DNA from: Ilyonectria destructans
Lineage: Eukaryota; Ascomycota; Sordariomycetes; Hypocreales; Nectriaceae
Reading direction: 5' to 3'
NCBI GenBank assembly: GCA_020740775.1
Contig: JAHEWK010000009.1
Coordinates: 2,046,001-2,110,000 of the forward strand
Length of the DNA stretch: 64,000 nucleotides
Every line of letters begins with the position of its first letter. The stretch's first letter is position 1. The translations under genes and the position numbers were made by a program. Below, piece after piece: positions 10,721-22,057 of this stretch. The notes under the pieces were generated by a model, which ran no database searches, was not told the DNA's origin, and worked only from the letters and a program-made list of their open reading frames with translations.

Positions 10721-11103
10721 TCAATTATCGCTTTCGTCATAAGGTTCAAGAAGGTCGGCACCGCGGACGCGGAGTCGTTTGGTGGAACAATAAGAACAGC
10801 GAGGTTCGCTGCAGCGTGGGCAAGGATCAACACTGACTTTGATACCTGCCTGCCCACAGTTGCACTAGGTTGGCTGTGAGTATTGGATACAGATTGGTAT
10901 CATCCGCTCGCTGGTTGAACACTTACGCAATCCCAGATCCAAGTAACCTTGCTGCGGCGAGAAGGCAGCTCTCGAATGGGAAGCAGCGCCGTCGAGAGAG
11001 GCAAAGAAGGCGAACCTGGGGCCTGCTCGAGGCATCCAGTGGAAGATGTTTCAAGCTCTTCCAGGAACATGAGACTTGGTGGTAGTGTAGTGAGCTTATT
11101 CAT
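10721..11103 (-). CDS. Small cysteine-rich protein A (106 aa)
   Basis: Two exons, 11103-10927 and 10864-10721, joined by a 62-nt intron (GTAAGT donor, CCTAG acceptor). The nearer CTCACAG acceptor would bring in an early TAG, so the CCTAG site is chosen. The first exon ends LPIRELPSRRSKV, WIWDC; the second begins CNCGQAGIKVSVDPCPRC and continues RCSYC. The spacing C-x-C-G, P-C-P-x-C, R-C-x2-C suggests one bound zinc. It is a clear relative of the gene at 12595-13078, sharing intron position and phase. Function is unknown; small proteins with a W-x-C and CP-x-C-x3-RC-x2-C pattern are common in filamentous fungi. Confidence 0.65.
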
Positions 11104-12594
11104 CGTGATTCGGCTTGTGCGTATTGATGACGGAGGTGATTCTGAAGATGGTGTCCTGCCGAGTCGTTATTGCGTCAATTGTGGTATAATAGTAACCTTA
11201 TGTTACTCATAAGATCTGAGGGATGTGCAAATCTTCTGAGGAGGCCTCAAAGTGCAGCCCAATGGGAATATTTATAGACTCTGCCTGCGGGTGGGTGGCC
11301 CCAAGTTCGCTGCTGACCTCTACGCAAGTTTGGGCTGTCGTCATATGCACCGCTGCGTGGGAAAGGATTCATACTAATGCCAAACTTGCGGTAAGTGGCA
11401 TTTGTGTACTGCTCGCTGCGCAGTTGCGCGCCGCTGTCCTGTCGCACCAAAACTTGCTTGTTTTGGCAATTTGATCTGCCTCAAGCGGTAATTTGGCTCC
11501 GCCCCCCAGCAAAAGGTCAATGCCAAACTGGCTTTTGCAACATGACTCACAAACAATCAATTAGACAAATTGCCATGTAATTGATACAGAAGTTGGTGTC
11601 GAGGGTGCGCAAGTGCGGTCAAGTCGGGTGGAACAACCCGCAAGTCACCTGGTGCAAGTTGCATGTTGCATCGAGATCATGGGTCGCGATATTGCCATGA
11701 ACAAGAAACCCATCAACCGAGCGCCCGGCAAAGCACAAATGAAAGTAACGTAAATCCTTTGCAAATACAAGTATAGCATCGCTGCCTAGAATTAGGACCA
11801 TTTTCTGGGTGGATCGCAAGCTACGCAAATGCGGGCTCCACTTCACGCTTCCGTGTGGAATTTTCCAACAGATTCACAATTGCGATGTCAAGACGCCTCC
11901 GAGATAGCGCACGCATGACAGTAGCAACCACTCCTTGTTTCTTGGGTGACATATTTAGCGTAAAATTTCGTATAATGGCACCCCCAGCGGCAATTTATCA
12001 CCATCCTTCGTCCTCGTCGGCGTGCCCAAGTGATCAAGTTTGGTTGTTCCGACCTATACCTCCCCGAAATGACCCGGAGATTACTTGGAGGGATATCGAG
12101 CTGTACCTCGTGAGTCCCAAGAATATGCGCCCTAAAAGAAAGTTCTACTAGAGACGTAGTATGTGTGGTCTGATCGTGGCTACAAAACAGAAGCCGAGTG
12201 GCGGGAAAACCGGCATTCATGCGGACGGCAATCATTCAGAAGGGACGCAAGACGAAAACAGAAGGCGCTTAAGCCTACTTCAGTATAAAAAAGCCTAAAA
12301 AAGAAACCAAAAATCTCTAGGTTGGAAAATCGGCGCGGCGCATGCCAAAATGAAGCATACAAGTGCTTTATGGGGAGAAATCCGGTGGCCTAGTAGGCAG
12401 CTTGAAGAATTTAATTGAAACGACCGCCCAACATAACTCCGTAACGAAGACCTTGTTGCGATGGTTGCGAAAGCTCATAACCCATTCCCTGCGCCACCAA
12501 ATCTGATGATAGGAACACGAGGACCTATCCTATGTCGTGTCATCGTCGCACTCCATCCCAATGATGTCAATGTACGTTGGAGGACCATCGAGAT
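11104..12594. other. Gene-poor stretch between the two small cysteine-rich genes
   Basis: Plus-strand frames at 11855-12151 and 12461-12871 share a short motif, ND-x3/4-W-R-x-I-E-x-Y, but neither is otherwise gene-like. Nothing firm is present. Confidence 0.4.
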
Positions 12595-13078
12595 TTATTC
12601 GGCGTTTGTTCGAGCATCGGTCTCGTCAACAGACAATGTGGGATTGGAGGGACGGAATCGGACTCGGTCAACTCTGCAGGAGGGACACCGGGCAATACCG
12701 CATTGCGGACAGGGCTCGACGCTGACTTTCATGCCTCCAACGCCGCAGATGCACTGGCGGGACTGTAAGCGCAAGTATACACTGATATTTCCATATGTAG
12801 AATCTGCAAATAGTTGGGAGAGTACATACGCATGTCCAGATGTTAACAACTTTGCCACGACGCGGCGGTAGTTCCCGAATAGGCAGCGCTCGATGTGGAG
12901 GCGGCGGTATTTCGGATGTCGCAGGAGGTACCGGTAGATTTTGGGCTTCTTCGAGGTAATCATTGAGCGGTATATTAGGGCCCTGCTCCCCGTTCGGCTC
13001 TGCGGCGTGCAGCCATCCTTCTGGCTTTATAGGGTTCATATACAACCAAGAAGTTGGCTGCTCCGGTGGCTGCTCCAT
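12595..13078 (-). CDS. Small cysteine-rich protein B (138 aa)
   Basis: Two exons, 13078-12830 and 12762-12595, with a 67-nt intron (GTATGT donor, GCTTACAG acceptor), phase 0. Exon 1 has a proline-rich N-terminus, then LPIRELPPRRGKV and NIWTC. Exon 2 begins SRQCICGVGGMKVSVEPCPQ and continues CGIARCPSCRVDRV. The same layout as the 10.7-11.1 kb gene (WxC, CxCG, KVSV-PCP-C, RC-x2-C) shows duplication with strong divergence, including the proline-rich extension here. No signal peptide is seen. It is probably a small zinc-binding protein of unknown role. Confidence 0.65.
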
Positions 13079-14975
13079 TTAGGCTTCTTGATTGAATTGA
13101 TCTTATCGAAGAGGCGTCGGAATCTACGTCCTCGTCAAGTTGTGTCCAAAATCAAAATTGCAGCCCCCAATACCTCACGCAGGAACAGACAGGCACAAAG
13201 TGAGTGTTTGACCGATAATTGTTGATAGCAGGTGTGTAGTTTGCGGATCAGAGAGGTGAAGATCGACCACTCTTCAATTGGGCGGTCTGGTGGTGCACAC
13301 GCCGTGTTGTCCTTGAGCATTTCACTAGTTGCTTACTTATCAGTCAACGGATAGACGCCGCTCTTAGACAGAAGGACAGCAAACTTTGCCCCCCCTGCCA
13401 CCCTTCTTTACATCAGCTTATGGTTCCACAGGCAGCAAATAGATTGGTCACATTTCGCGTAACTAGAGAAAATTTGTACCAAGCCCAGAAATATTCGTAA
13501 TTGAAACCCCGACCACCGACGGCAACGCAGGCCAACATGCAAATGATGTTTCCGGAACTAACCAACCACTCAACAACATTTGCTAGAATCCCAAAAGAGA
13601 GACAAAATAATTACATTAACCATGGTGGGTATTATTTTATGCTCGTGTTGTGATGGAGGCTGCCACGGGAAGATGGCAAGCCACATATTCTGGAACGCAA
13701 CTTAGAACAGTACGACCCAACTGTGGACTAGGACAGTACGACCCAACTATGTACGGTGTCGATGTGCAATATCTCGCAGTGCATCCCAGTACTGTACATG
13801 CTGACAGGAGAGAGCACAGCTTGAAGCTCATCATTACTAGGGCCTACTGGCGTCTCAAGCCGCCAGTGACCAGTCGACGCAACACTGCCGACAGCGGAGT
13901 TCTATATGCTGACGGGACAGTTTTCACCCTCTAGGTGCGCTTTGTAAGCTGCTACGGCGAGGAACTTCTACAGTAGAGCTCAAGCCGCCTACATTCGGTT
14001 CAGTTTAACGACTTATGGGTAAGCCTATAACTTCCATGTTTTAGTCGGAGCACTTGAGGTTGGGCAACCCCCCTTTTTTTGGACCTATAGTATCTTACTC
14101 CATACTAGCAGGCCAGATCTGCCCCATAATGATCTACCAATGATATTGGGAGCAAGAAACGAGGTGGGGTGCCCAATTTCATGTGCTGCGCCATCTCAGC
14201 TTGTTATAAGGAGGCGTTGTGGAGTAGTATCTCACGAACTCCGGACGTAAACTAGCTTGTCCAGATCCCTAGGAATTAAGAGCTCAAGTACTGTAGAAAC
14301 TAGGCCAGTTCTCCCAAGTGGTACGTCCAAATTAACTCTATATTTCCACTGTTAACTAAAGGAGCGTCCATAAGGAGCTGATTTTATTGGTCGCGTTTTG
14401 CTTTTAGGGGGGCCACTACTTGGGCGAGACGACCGAGCTTCTACGGTGCCCCGCTCATGATCACAGCCACAAGTTTCATTCCCCAAGGGAGGATGATTCG
14501 TGTAACGCCTTGCATGATGCGGTGAGCCTAAGAGCGGTACGGTACGACTTCAGGCAACAATACCACCCTACAGGTAACTGGATTAGAGTAAGGGAAAATT
14601 TTCCAGAATTGGACTACATAGTCGTTGTATCTAGATCCTTTGGTCTAGCGGGAAGATGGAATTTGTGTTGATGAAAGGGCCACCAGCCAATTGCCTTGGT
14701 GGGGGGAGTATTTTCACGGTAAAGATGCACGAGGAAAAGCTGTCTGCTTCGCGCCTTTAAATTTCGTGTCTGATGAAACAAAGCCCATCTGGCTTCACCC
14801 CTCAGTCTCCGCCAATGTCTCAGAAGAAAAGCCTCAAATGGTGTAATAGAGCGATGTATGGCCTTGGATAATACAGCGGTATCTATCAGATAGGATTCTC
14901 ACACGAAAAGACTACCAGAGCCAATCCATGATCCTAAGGCGATTAATATGTAAACTTTCCCAATAAAATAGAAAC
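13079..14975. other. Gene-free stretch
   Basis: Only short frames with no recognisable domain. A 26-nt periodic duplication lies at 13707-13748. Confidence 0.45.
13707..13748 (+). repeat. Duplicated ACAGTACGACCCAACT, period 26 nt
   Basis: ACAGTACGACCCAACT occurs at 13707 and again at 13733, head to tail. Confidence 0.8.
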
Positions 14976-17406
14976 TTACCTCTCGTATCGCGAAGATGGA
15001 GCCTTGAGGCTCAGAGAATTCTCATGAGCCTCGACTTCAGCTAAGCCCGTTTGGAAGTCCATATCCTCTGCCTTAATAAACGACGTCTTCTTCACAATCT
15101 TCCATCCAAAGTAAATAACCACTACGCCCAGCGTTAGAAAATGGTCGGACTTGACTAGCGAAGCGGAGAAGCTAATAAAACTTACGAAAGAAAATGATTG
15201 TGAAGTACGCCGTGAAGAAACCAGAGAAGCTCCAGTGGCCCTTGATGAAGACTCCTTGACGCGGGATGAATATCATAAGCATTCCAAAGTAGAGACCATA
15301 CTAACCGTAACCGTTCGTCAAGAGGAAAAGGCTGACCCAGAAAATTGCAAAGTAATTTGAATACGCTGGCCAGTATTGTTAGTATCTAATCGCTGTTCAT
15401 GTTGACCGAGATATTTATAGTCACGCGTGAGTTTACTCTTGAACGGCAAACTAGATGTGTCGATGCCTTGTACTTTCAAACCCTTGTGGAATCGCAGGTT
15501 GGCCACCTATGGACTGGAATTAGCTCGTGCCACACGTACTACATTGCCAACAAGTCGCGCAAGGTCAAGTGTCATTAGCATACACCCACCCCCCCCCATT
15601 CACCTCGAGCATGGAGAATAATCATATCTCTCAGGAAGCCTCACCATCATGAGGATGTAAGCAATCATGATTGCAGTCGAACCAAGATTAATAAACCAGT
15701 TGAGAACAACTGCGGAGGCGGTATTGCATGTCAAGAACGCCAACGAGGCGACTGCGGTGGAAAGAATTAACGCTGGCATAGGCACACCGTTCTTGGTCGA
15801 CCTAGCGAAGATCTTGGGAGCTCTGCCGTTCTTAGCTAAACCGAAGATGGTTCGAGATGCTTGAAATAATAGGCAGTTCGTGCAACTCCACGCCGAGGTG
15901 ATTCTTTCACAGGGGTTAGGTTGATCTAATAAAAATGCTCAGCAAAGAACTCACACAACGGCATTACAGAGATCAGGAAGAAATGAGATTTCCAGCCTGT
16001 TCATAGCAATGATGAAAGGAGACTTGGCGACACCATTCCCAGATGCGATGGCGCTGACTGGTTCCTTGTTAGCCCCATCCACTTAACAAGTTCAAGAGAA
16101 ACTCACGCATAGTCGGGTCATTGTACGGAACCAAAAGTCCTACGGCAAATACCGACAGAATAAAAAAGACAATAAGTCGGTAGATGACGCGTTTCACTGC
16201 CTTGGGGATATTTCTTCGCGGGTTGACCGCCTCGGGAGCGCAGTTGGCGATGAAATCCGGACCACCAATCGCAAAGGCTGCGGTGTTGAAGACGCCCCAG
16301 ATGGCCAAGAAGCGTCCAGGACCACCCTGGACGTACTGTTCATTGAAAGCGCCAGGATCCTTCCAGTATCGGAATCCGATGCGGTCATGATGCGGGTTGC
16401 CTCCCAAGACGACGATGAAGGTAAAGAGGAGGAATCCAATGATCAGGAAGACTTTGAGGATCGAGGCGTAAAATTCGGCTTCGCCAAAGTATTTGACGGC
16501 TAGACAGTTGAGCGCGAAGACGACCACTAGAGTAACCGCAACCCACACGCCAGGGTTGATGTCGGGGAACCAGTATGACCAGAGTCCAGTTAGAGCGGTG
16601 CAATCAGCTGCAGTGAATATCCTAGGAAGTATCAGCATGTCCTTCTCGGCTATTTTTTATGATGACTTACATCCTGCGATTAAATGACAAACTGAGGTTA
16701 GCATTGCAAACAACAACCACTAGATGTCGGTCTACTCACATGCTAGATAGAACCATGTTAGCAGTTTATTATGACGCAGAAAGATGTGTCAAGTACCTGT
16801 AGGCATAAATCCAACCCATTGCTACACCAGCACTCTCATCGACAAAACGACCAATGTCTAACACTTAGCCATACTCAACATCTTGTGTGGGGGGAGCTTA
16901 CGAGTGACGAATGATCCAGGTACCGGGAGGAAGGCAGACATCTCGCCCATCGCATGAGCTACACACAAGAGAAAAATGCACCTGGTTATTTTCTGTTAGC
17001 TCCTAGCAGATCCATGGGACGCACTTCTGTTTCACATACCAAATCGAGTAGCCAATGAGAAGACCGGCTGGTCCTGCGCTGTTCAAGACGCTGGATGTTC
17101 CAACAAACAGACCTGGTCTTATTAGTGATTGGCTTGAAGCAGGAGCACCAAGGGTAGTCCTCTTGCGCTCTGGAGATCAACCTACCCGTTCCAATGACAC
17201 CAGAGATCGCAAGAAGCTGAATATGATGCGATTTCAAGCCACGGTGGAGTCCGTACTCGGAGAGAATGATGCTTAATGTGGTTCCATTCTGCTCAATTGA
17301 GCCCTGCATGACTGTCAGGATATGAAAATGAAGGGGAGGAGGGGTGTGGACATACCGCATCAGACGTCCCGTGGACTTTTTCGCTACTAATACCTTTCGT
17401 TTCCAT
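14976..17406 (-). CDS. Amino-acid permease (YAT/AAT family)
   Basis: Plasma-membrane amino-acid/proton symporter of the fungal AAP family. Exons fitted by hand (minus strand): 17406-17356, 17303-17186, 17112-17040, 16981-16902, 16857-16797, 16742-16740, 16673-16671, 16621-16107, 16057-15955, 15903-15645, 15506-15425, 15365-15306, 15254-15186, 15121-14976, giving 540 residues; phases agree throughout. Landmarks are LHRGLKSHHIQLLAISGVIG and LLIGYSIW near the N-terminus, GEMSAFLPVPGSFV, then FGEAEFYASILKVF, GGPDFIANCAPEAVNPRRNI, ASRTIFGLAKNGRAPKIF, and KAEDMDF near the end. Two exons of three bases each (CAT and GAT) are proposed; leaving them out gives one 175-nt intron and 538 residues, also in frame. 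Four AAGGCGCG motifs lie upstream. Confidence 0.88.
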
Positions 17407-18169
17407 GTTGGCGTTTGTTTGACAAAGAGTAGAACAAAACGCGATGGTTGTCCTGTCTTTCGAATTCTCGTCCAGTCTGGGGTCCTGGCTCTGGTCTTGT
17501 ATCTTTTCGGGACACCCGTCCTCGAAGGTGAAAATAGCGAATACCCCTCTCCTTCTCCAAATCCAATATGTGGCTCAATACAACCAGTCCATTCGGCAGA
17601 TACCCTAAGACGCCACGCCAATGTTCAAAATAAGTACGGGCTGGAGATGTTGTCTCCTCCGCCGCGAAAGAAGGGAACCGAGGTTGAACAAGTCATTAGT
17701 CGTTTACATTAAGGCGCGCTTATCGTCGCCTTCTTATCTTCAGACCCTTACCTGATTGCCATTGACGGCACTTCCCAGATAAATTACGGTGCATTAGTAA
17801 TGACGAGTCAGGACTAGGCCAGTAGCTTGATGACGTACAATTAAGGCGCGCTTATCGGTCTTGTGTAGATAGCAACGTCTGGGTGGGTCCACACGAGTAA
17901 TGATATCCGGCCCCGTATCAGCTTAGATCTGCTCCACGAAGGCGCGGTTATCTGGGGAAAATGCAGGTCTACGCATACCAGTGGATTTCGGTCAGTGATG
18001 AAGGCGCGCCCTAAGGCGTCCTCCCAGTTTGCCTGGCTGCTGAGTGTTCTTCCCAACGACATTGTCTATATCTTTAGACAGTGAGGGAGGAGGCGGAAAA
18101 CTGTCGACAACCGAATTGCTAGGTCAATCTAGAAGCGAATACCTTCACCCTAAATCTCACGCAATCAAA
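17407..18169. other. Shared 5' region between divergent genes, with motif repeats
   Basis: Lies between the start of the permease (minus) and the DUF3445 gene (plus). It holds four copies of AAGGCGCG at 17711, 17843, 17939 and 18001, three of them followed by STTATC. Confidence 0.6.
17711..18010 (+). promoter_or_regulatory. Four AAGGCGCG(C/G)TTATC-like motifs
   Basis: Copies at 17711-17725, 17843-17857, 17939-17953 and 18001-18010. All are in the same direction, spaced 132, 96 and 62 nt. GGCGCGCC-like cores in a shared promoter region are candidate regulator sites, though which factor binds is unknown; a degenerate tandem repeat is the alternative. Confidence 0.4.
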
Positions 18170-19692
18170 ATGGACCGGACGACAATCTACTCATTACTCT
18201 TCGTCGCTTGTGGCGTTGTAGGTGTGTTGCAATGGTTGAAACGCGGGGGTACCAAGAAGAATGTGCAAAACAGATCTGGGTCTGTTGCTGAAAGTACGTA
18301 TTCAATGCGCATATTGAGAAGAGATGCTGACTCTTGCTAAGAACCCTGGGAATACCCCGAGCCTATCGCAGACTCCACGTTTGATCTCAAGAAGACAGAG
18401 CCTCCGAGATTCAGGGCCTTTCGGTATACGTATCACCGACAGTACGTGACCGTTCAAATCAGACTTAAAATTCTGTGCTAATGTTTTGAAGCACAATTGA
18501 CGTTCGGAAACTGGACGGTAACTCCTGGGTCATTGTATGCTGTTCCATTCCATCTCTGCCTTCGCAACTGACAACATGATTCTAGCTTGACAAAGATTGG
18601 CCGCTTTATTACCATACTAAAGTGAAAAGACTTGCTGAACGAGGCAACAAAATTGTCAAGACCTTGCCATCTGCCAAGGCCGCCGCTCGTGAGCTTTGTC
18701 AAGATTTAGGTGAATTCTTGTCTCGACGATACCCTCAAGCCTACTCGATTGAACGGTCTCAGAGGGACACTCTCGGATGGAAGGTTCAGGGATCTATCAT
18801 CAAGATCGAGATGCCAGCGCTTGGTGCATCGTATGATCTCACTAAGGAGGATCCCCTGACTGTAGCTGGACTCCTTCAGCCTGCAGACATCAACATTCTC
18901 ACTAAAGGTGACGATGGATACTACCAACTTGTGGCCATGATGCTTGGTATTGGAGGCGGGCAACGTCTGAAAGACAAGCTCGGAAGCAATCTTGCAGACC
19001 TCCATTTTGACGGACATATCCCTCACTATGCAGAGCAGCTTCAGCGTCCTCTTGATCGGTTCTTGAGTAAACTGAAAGTCGAATCACCGATTCACCGGAA
19101 CAGTGAGTCCTCACGCTGAGATTTTGAAGTGTCTTTCTGACTGAACCAATAGCTACTGGCATCACTATTCATGGTAATGTGCTCCCACAATTATGCATGG
19201 TGATTTATCTGACAATACACAGACGATTTCCACTGGCCAACATTCACAATGGGACCTGAGGATGACTGGGACCCTAAGATCCGTGGGCCTGGTGTCGGGA
19301 CTCCCAGCCACGGAAAATGGCAGCCTCCAGGCCCCATCACCGACATTTCCCAGCTTTGGTTCCGCCAAGAGAGACAGGTACTGCGGCGTCTCCCCAAATC
19401 AGGAGCTATCGTTTGGATGGTGCACACGTACATTGAGCCAATGGAAGCCGTCGCCCAGGAAGCGGGTATTCCAGGTCGCATGGCCTCGCTTGTGCGAAGT
19501 TGGGGTCCTGTGTTAGCGGAGTGAGTTTTCCGTGGAAATTGTCCTGAAAATTGCTAACCAGCTTGATACAGACACAAGGGCCGTCATTTGTACGAGGATG
19601 TCTTGCTGCCATATCTTGATGATCTCCATAAGAAGCAAGTAGAGGATGGGTTCTGTGCAGATGGAGAGTTGCCAAGCAAATTTCCGTGGTAA
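18170..19692 (+). CDS. DUF3445 protein (haem-dependent N-demethylase-like)
   Basis: Seven exons, 18170-18293, 18342-18441, 18492-18534, 18586-19102, 19153-19173, 19223-19520 and 19572-19692, give 407 residues with all phases agreeing. Exon 5 is only 21 nt. An N-terminal membrane segment (IYSLLFVACGVVGVLQWL) precedes FRAFRY, VRKLDGNSWVILDKDWPLYH, EDPLTVAGLLQPADINIL, IPHYAEQLQRPLDRFLSKL, RQERQVLRRLPKSGAIVWMV, PGRMASLVRSWGP and KGRHLYEDVLLPYLD, the full run of blocks of the DUF3445 family. Family knowledge: related bacterial proteins are alpha subunits of haem-dependent oxidative N-demethylase; some fungal entries carry a misleading mannosyltransferase label. The substrate is unknown. The protein is probably membrane-anchored in the ER or outer mitochondrial membrane. 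Confidence 0.85.
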
Positions 19693-19933
19693 AGAGGATT
19701 GCAAGGGTTAGAACTATTCTCCAGAGGTCGAAGGTTCATTCATTAGAGTGGATGTTAACGCTGAAGATGCAATGTTTCTCATGCAATAATTCGCTCCTGG
19801 AAGAAGCAGTGCAGCTATCGCATATTCAGTGTTCTAGATAAAGTCTCCATTTATCTAGATATGTCGAATAAAAGTCTGTCTTTGCGTGAATATGCTTTCC
19901 TTACTTAGGCATGTATCCTTATAGTCATAATCG

Positions 19934-21467
19934 TTACAAAAACAAGACTGTTGTCCCCTCCTCTTTCATCATCCGCCCCAGGCTTAACGGGTTCGCCAGC
20001 TTCGGATTATTCTCCAGCCATAGCTTCTCTAAAAGTGTCTTAGTATCCCTCACGCTCTGTGCCGAGTACACGGTGGATAGCACGTCCAATCTCCCACTAA
20101 TGGCCTCGCGATGTTCCATCGTTAGTGCGCAGGACCCGAAGATGGCCAGTGGCCAACAAAGCGTTGTTGAAATAGACGAATCCGGTGGTATTGACTCGAG
20201 GAGTGGGATGAAGTTGTCAAAAGCATCTTGTACCTGGACAGAGTACCCCGAATATGTTTCCATCTCAGACGCTGACGACGCAGCCAGGTACACCATTAGG
20301 GCCTGTTGGTAGAGCATGCCACAGAGACAGTGGATCTCGTCATTTGAGCCAGGGAACCACGATGACACAGCGAATTGTAACCTTTCGTGCTCAATTATTG
20401 TGTCATCGGACACGACACTGTTTTGACTTTCGATGATCCATTGCCGAGCTATAATGGATACTTTTGGGATGAGTTGGAAGAGTTCATGGACACACCCGGA
20501 ACTTAGCGAGGTTGGTATTGCCGGGAACAACAATGCCGAATCGTCTATTACCCACTCATCCGACTCGGGCCCCATGGTTATGTGCGCGAGGGTCATGGTA
20601 TAGGCATACCGCTCAACCAGAAATGCCCTCGTCGTTTCGCCAAGTTGGCTGTCTGGAAGCTTGAGCACCTTTTTCAGCAACACGCTGGCAGCTTTGAGAT
20701 GGTGAAGCGCAAAGGCCCCCGAGTCTGCACGAAATGTCTAAGCGTCATTAGCGCAGGTAGAGGGAGGAGTCGATGCATGAACCTACCTCGACTATGCAGA
20801 GAAGCATCGCTGTGACCAGAAGAGGAACTAGAAGATGATCCTGCCCTTCGGCCAGACGCGTTAAGCCAAACTTCTGACCCTGTATCGCTTGCCCGTAGTG
20901 CAGCCACGTCGTTTGTTCAACAGGGCTACCGGCCAGGTCTGCATAGTGGATGCCACTGCACGCAAGTAGACTGTCGAGGATGAGGTGGCTCGACATGGCC
21001 ATGGGGATCAAGTCGGCAACGAACGGGTTTCTCGTCCCTTGGCAGATGGCTATGGCCTTGTTCGTGCGGTGAAGGTAGTGGTAGAACAGCCTCTTCGAAT
21101 CTGGCAGCCGCAGATTGCCCATGAGCATTTGCGGATCCAACGGACGCGGGACCAGGCGAAGCAGCTCCATGATAGAGTCCGTCGAGTCGCCGGGAAGATG
21201 CGGGGATGGCATGTTCACGTCTGATGGAGTAGACACTGCAGTTTTCGAAAAAGCTTCTGCCGACTTGGCCTTCCGATGGGTCGGATTCGTTCTCCTCAAG
21301 AGCTCGGCGTGCTTTGTGTTCCCCGGCTCCGGCCAAGTGCACAGAAGGCCATTTCTGAGGCAATTCGCGCAGTGAGGCTTCTCATCGCTGCATTTCTTGC
21401 GCCGTAATCTGCATCCAATGCATCCTGCACGTTTTCTCCTCGGCTTCAGGATCTGGTCGGCGTCCAT
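19934..21467 (-). CDS. Zn2Cys6 transcription factor
   Basis: Two exons, 21467-20787 and 20737-19934, around a 49-nt intron with branch GCTAATGAC, give 494 residues. The start at 21467 (MDADQILKPRRKRAG) is preferred over an upstream frame-open codon at 21506 because the zinc cluster usually lies near the N-terminus. Zinc-cluster cysteines are at 16, 19, 26, 33, 36 and 43. The C-terminal part (from DSTDSIMELLRLVPRPLD onward) matches the loosely conserved fungal transcription-factor helical region, with LACSGIHYADL about residue 180. It is a nuclear regulator whose target is unknown; neighbours are the DUF3445 gene and a secreted esterase. No damage was seen. Confidence 0.88.
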
Positions 21468-22057
21468 AGTGTAGTATGAAGGAGTCCAGTATTTGAAGCT
21501 TATCAAGAAGCTGGGGTCATGGTCATAAATACGGGGAGAGCAGCTTATCTGTTGGATTCACTCTTATCAGATAAGAGTGTGGGATGCCTCTAGCGCAGTT
21601 TGTTAGTACAAGTGAATCTCTTGTTGATTGATCTTGAAGTGGACACTTTCGCCATCACGAGAACTATGGTCGAGGATACTATCCACAGATCCAGTTCCAG
21701 CAGGGCTTAATTGACATAAAAGGCGTCTTAAACTCCGATACACCTCTTGACCGGTCCGGGGTGTTAACCATACTTTACCTATGCTGCGTTGTTGTTATGC
21801 AGCATAAGCACCGTGTCTGATGCAGCCTACCCTATACAGAAACCTGTGGTCCCTTCAGGTCGGATAGATAATAGCGATGAATTTGGATAATCAGGGCGTC
21901 TAAGTGTAGTAGAGTAGCGGCCGCTAATCAGTATGTGTATTGAGCTAAATATACGTTTCTATAAACAGGGTTGGCATCTGGTGCAGCCGAATATTCTTTG
22001 AACCAGCAGCAAAAGTTTACAGGTTTATCAAGCTATGCTATCGAAACGAAGAGTCCT
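21468..22057. other. Gene-free stretch
   Basis: Intergenic DNA between the regulator's start and the esterase's stop. No repeat or RNA gene was recognised. Confidence 0.5.
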
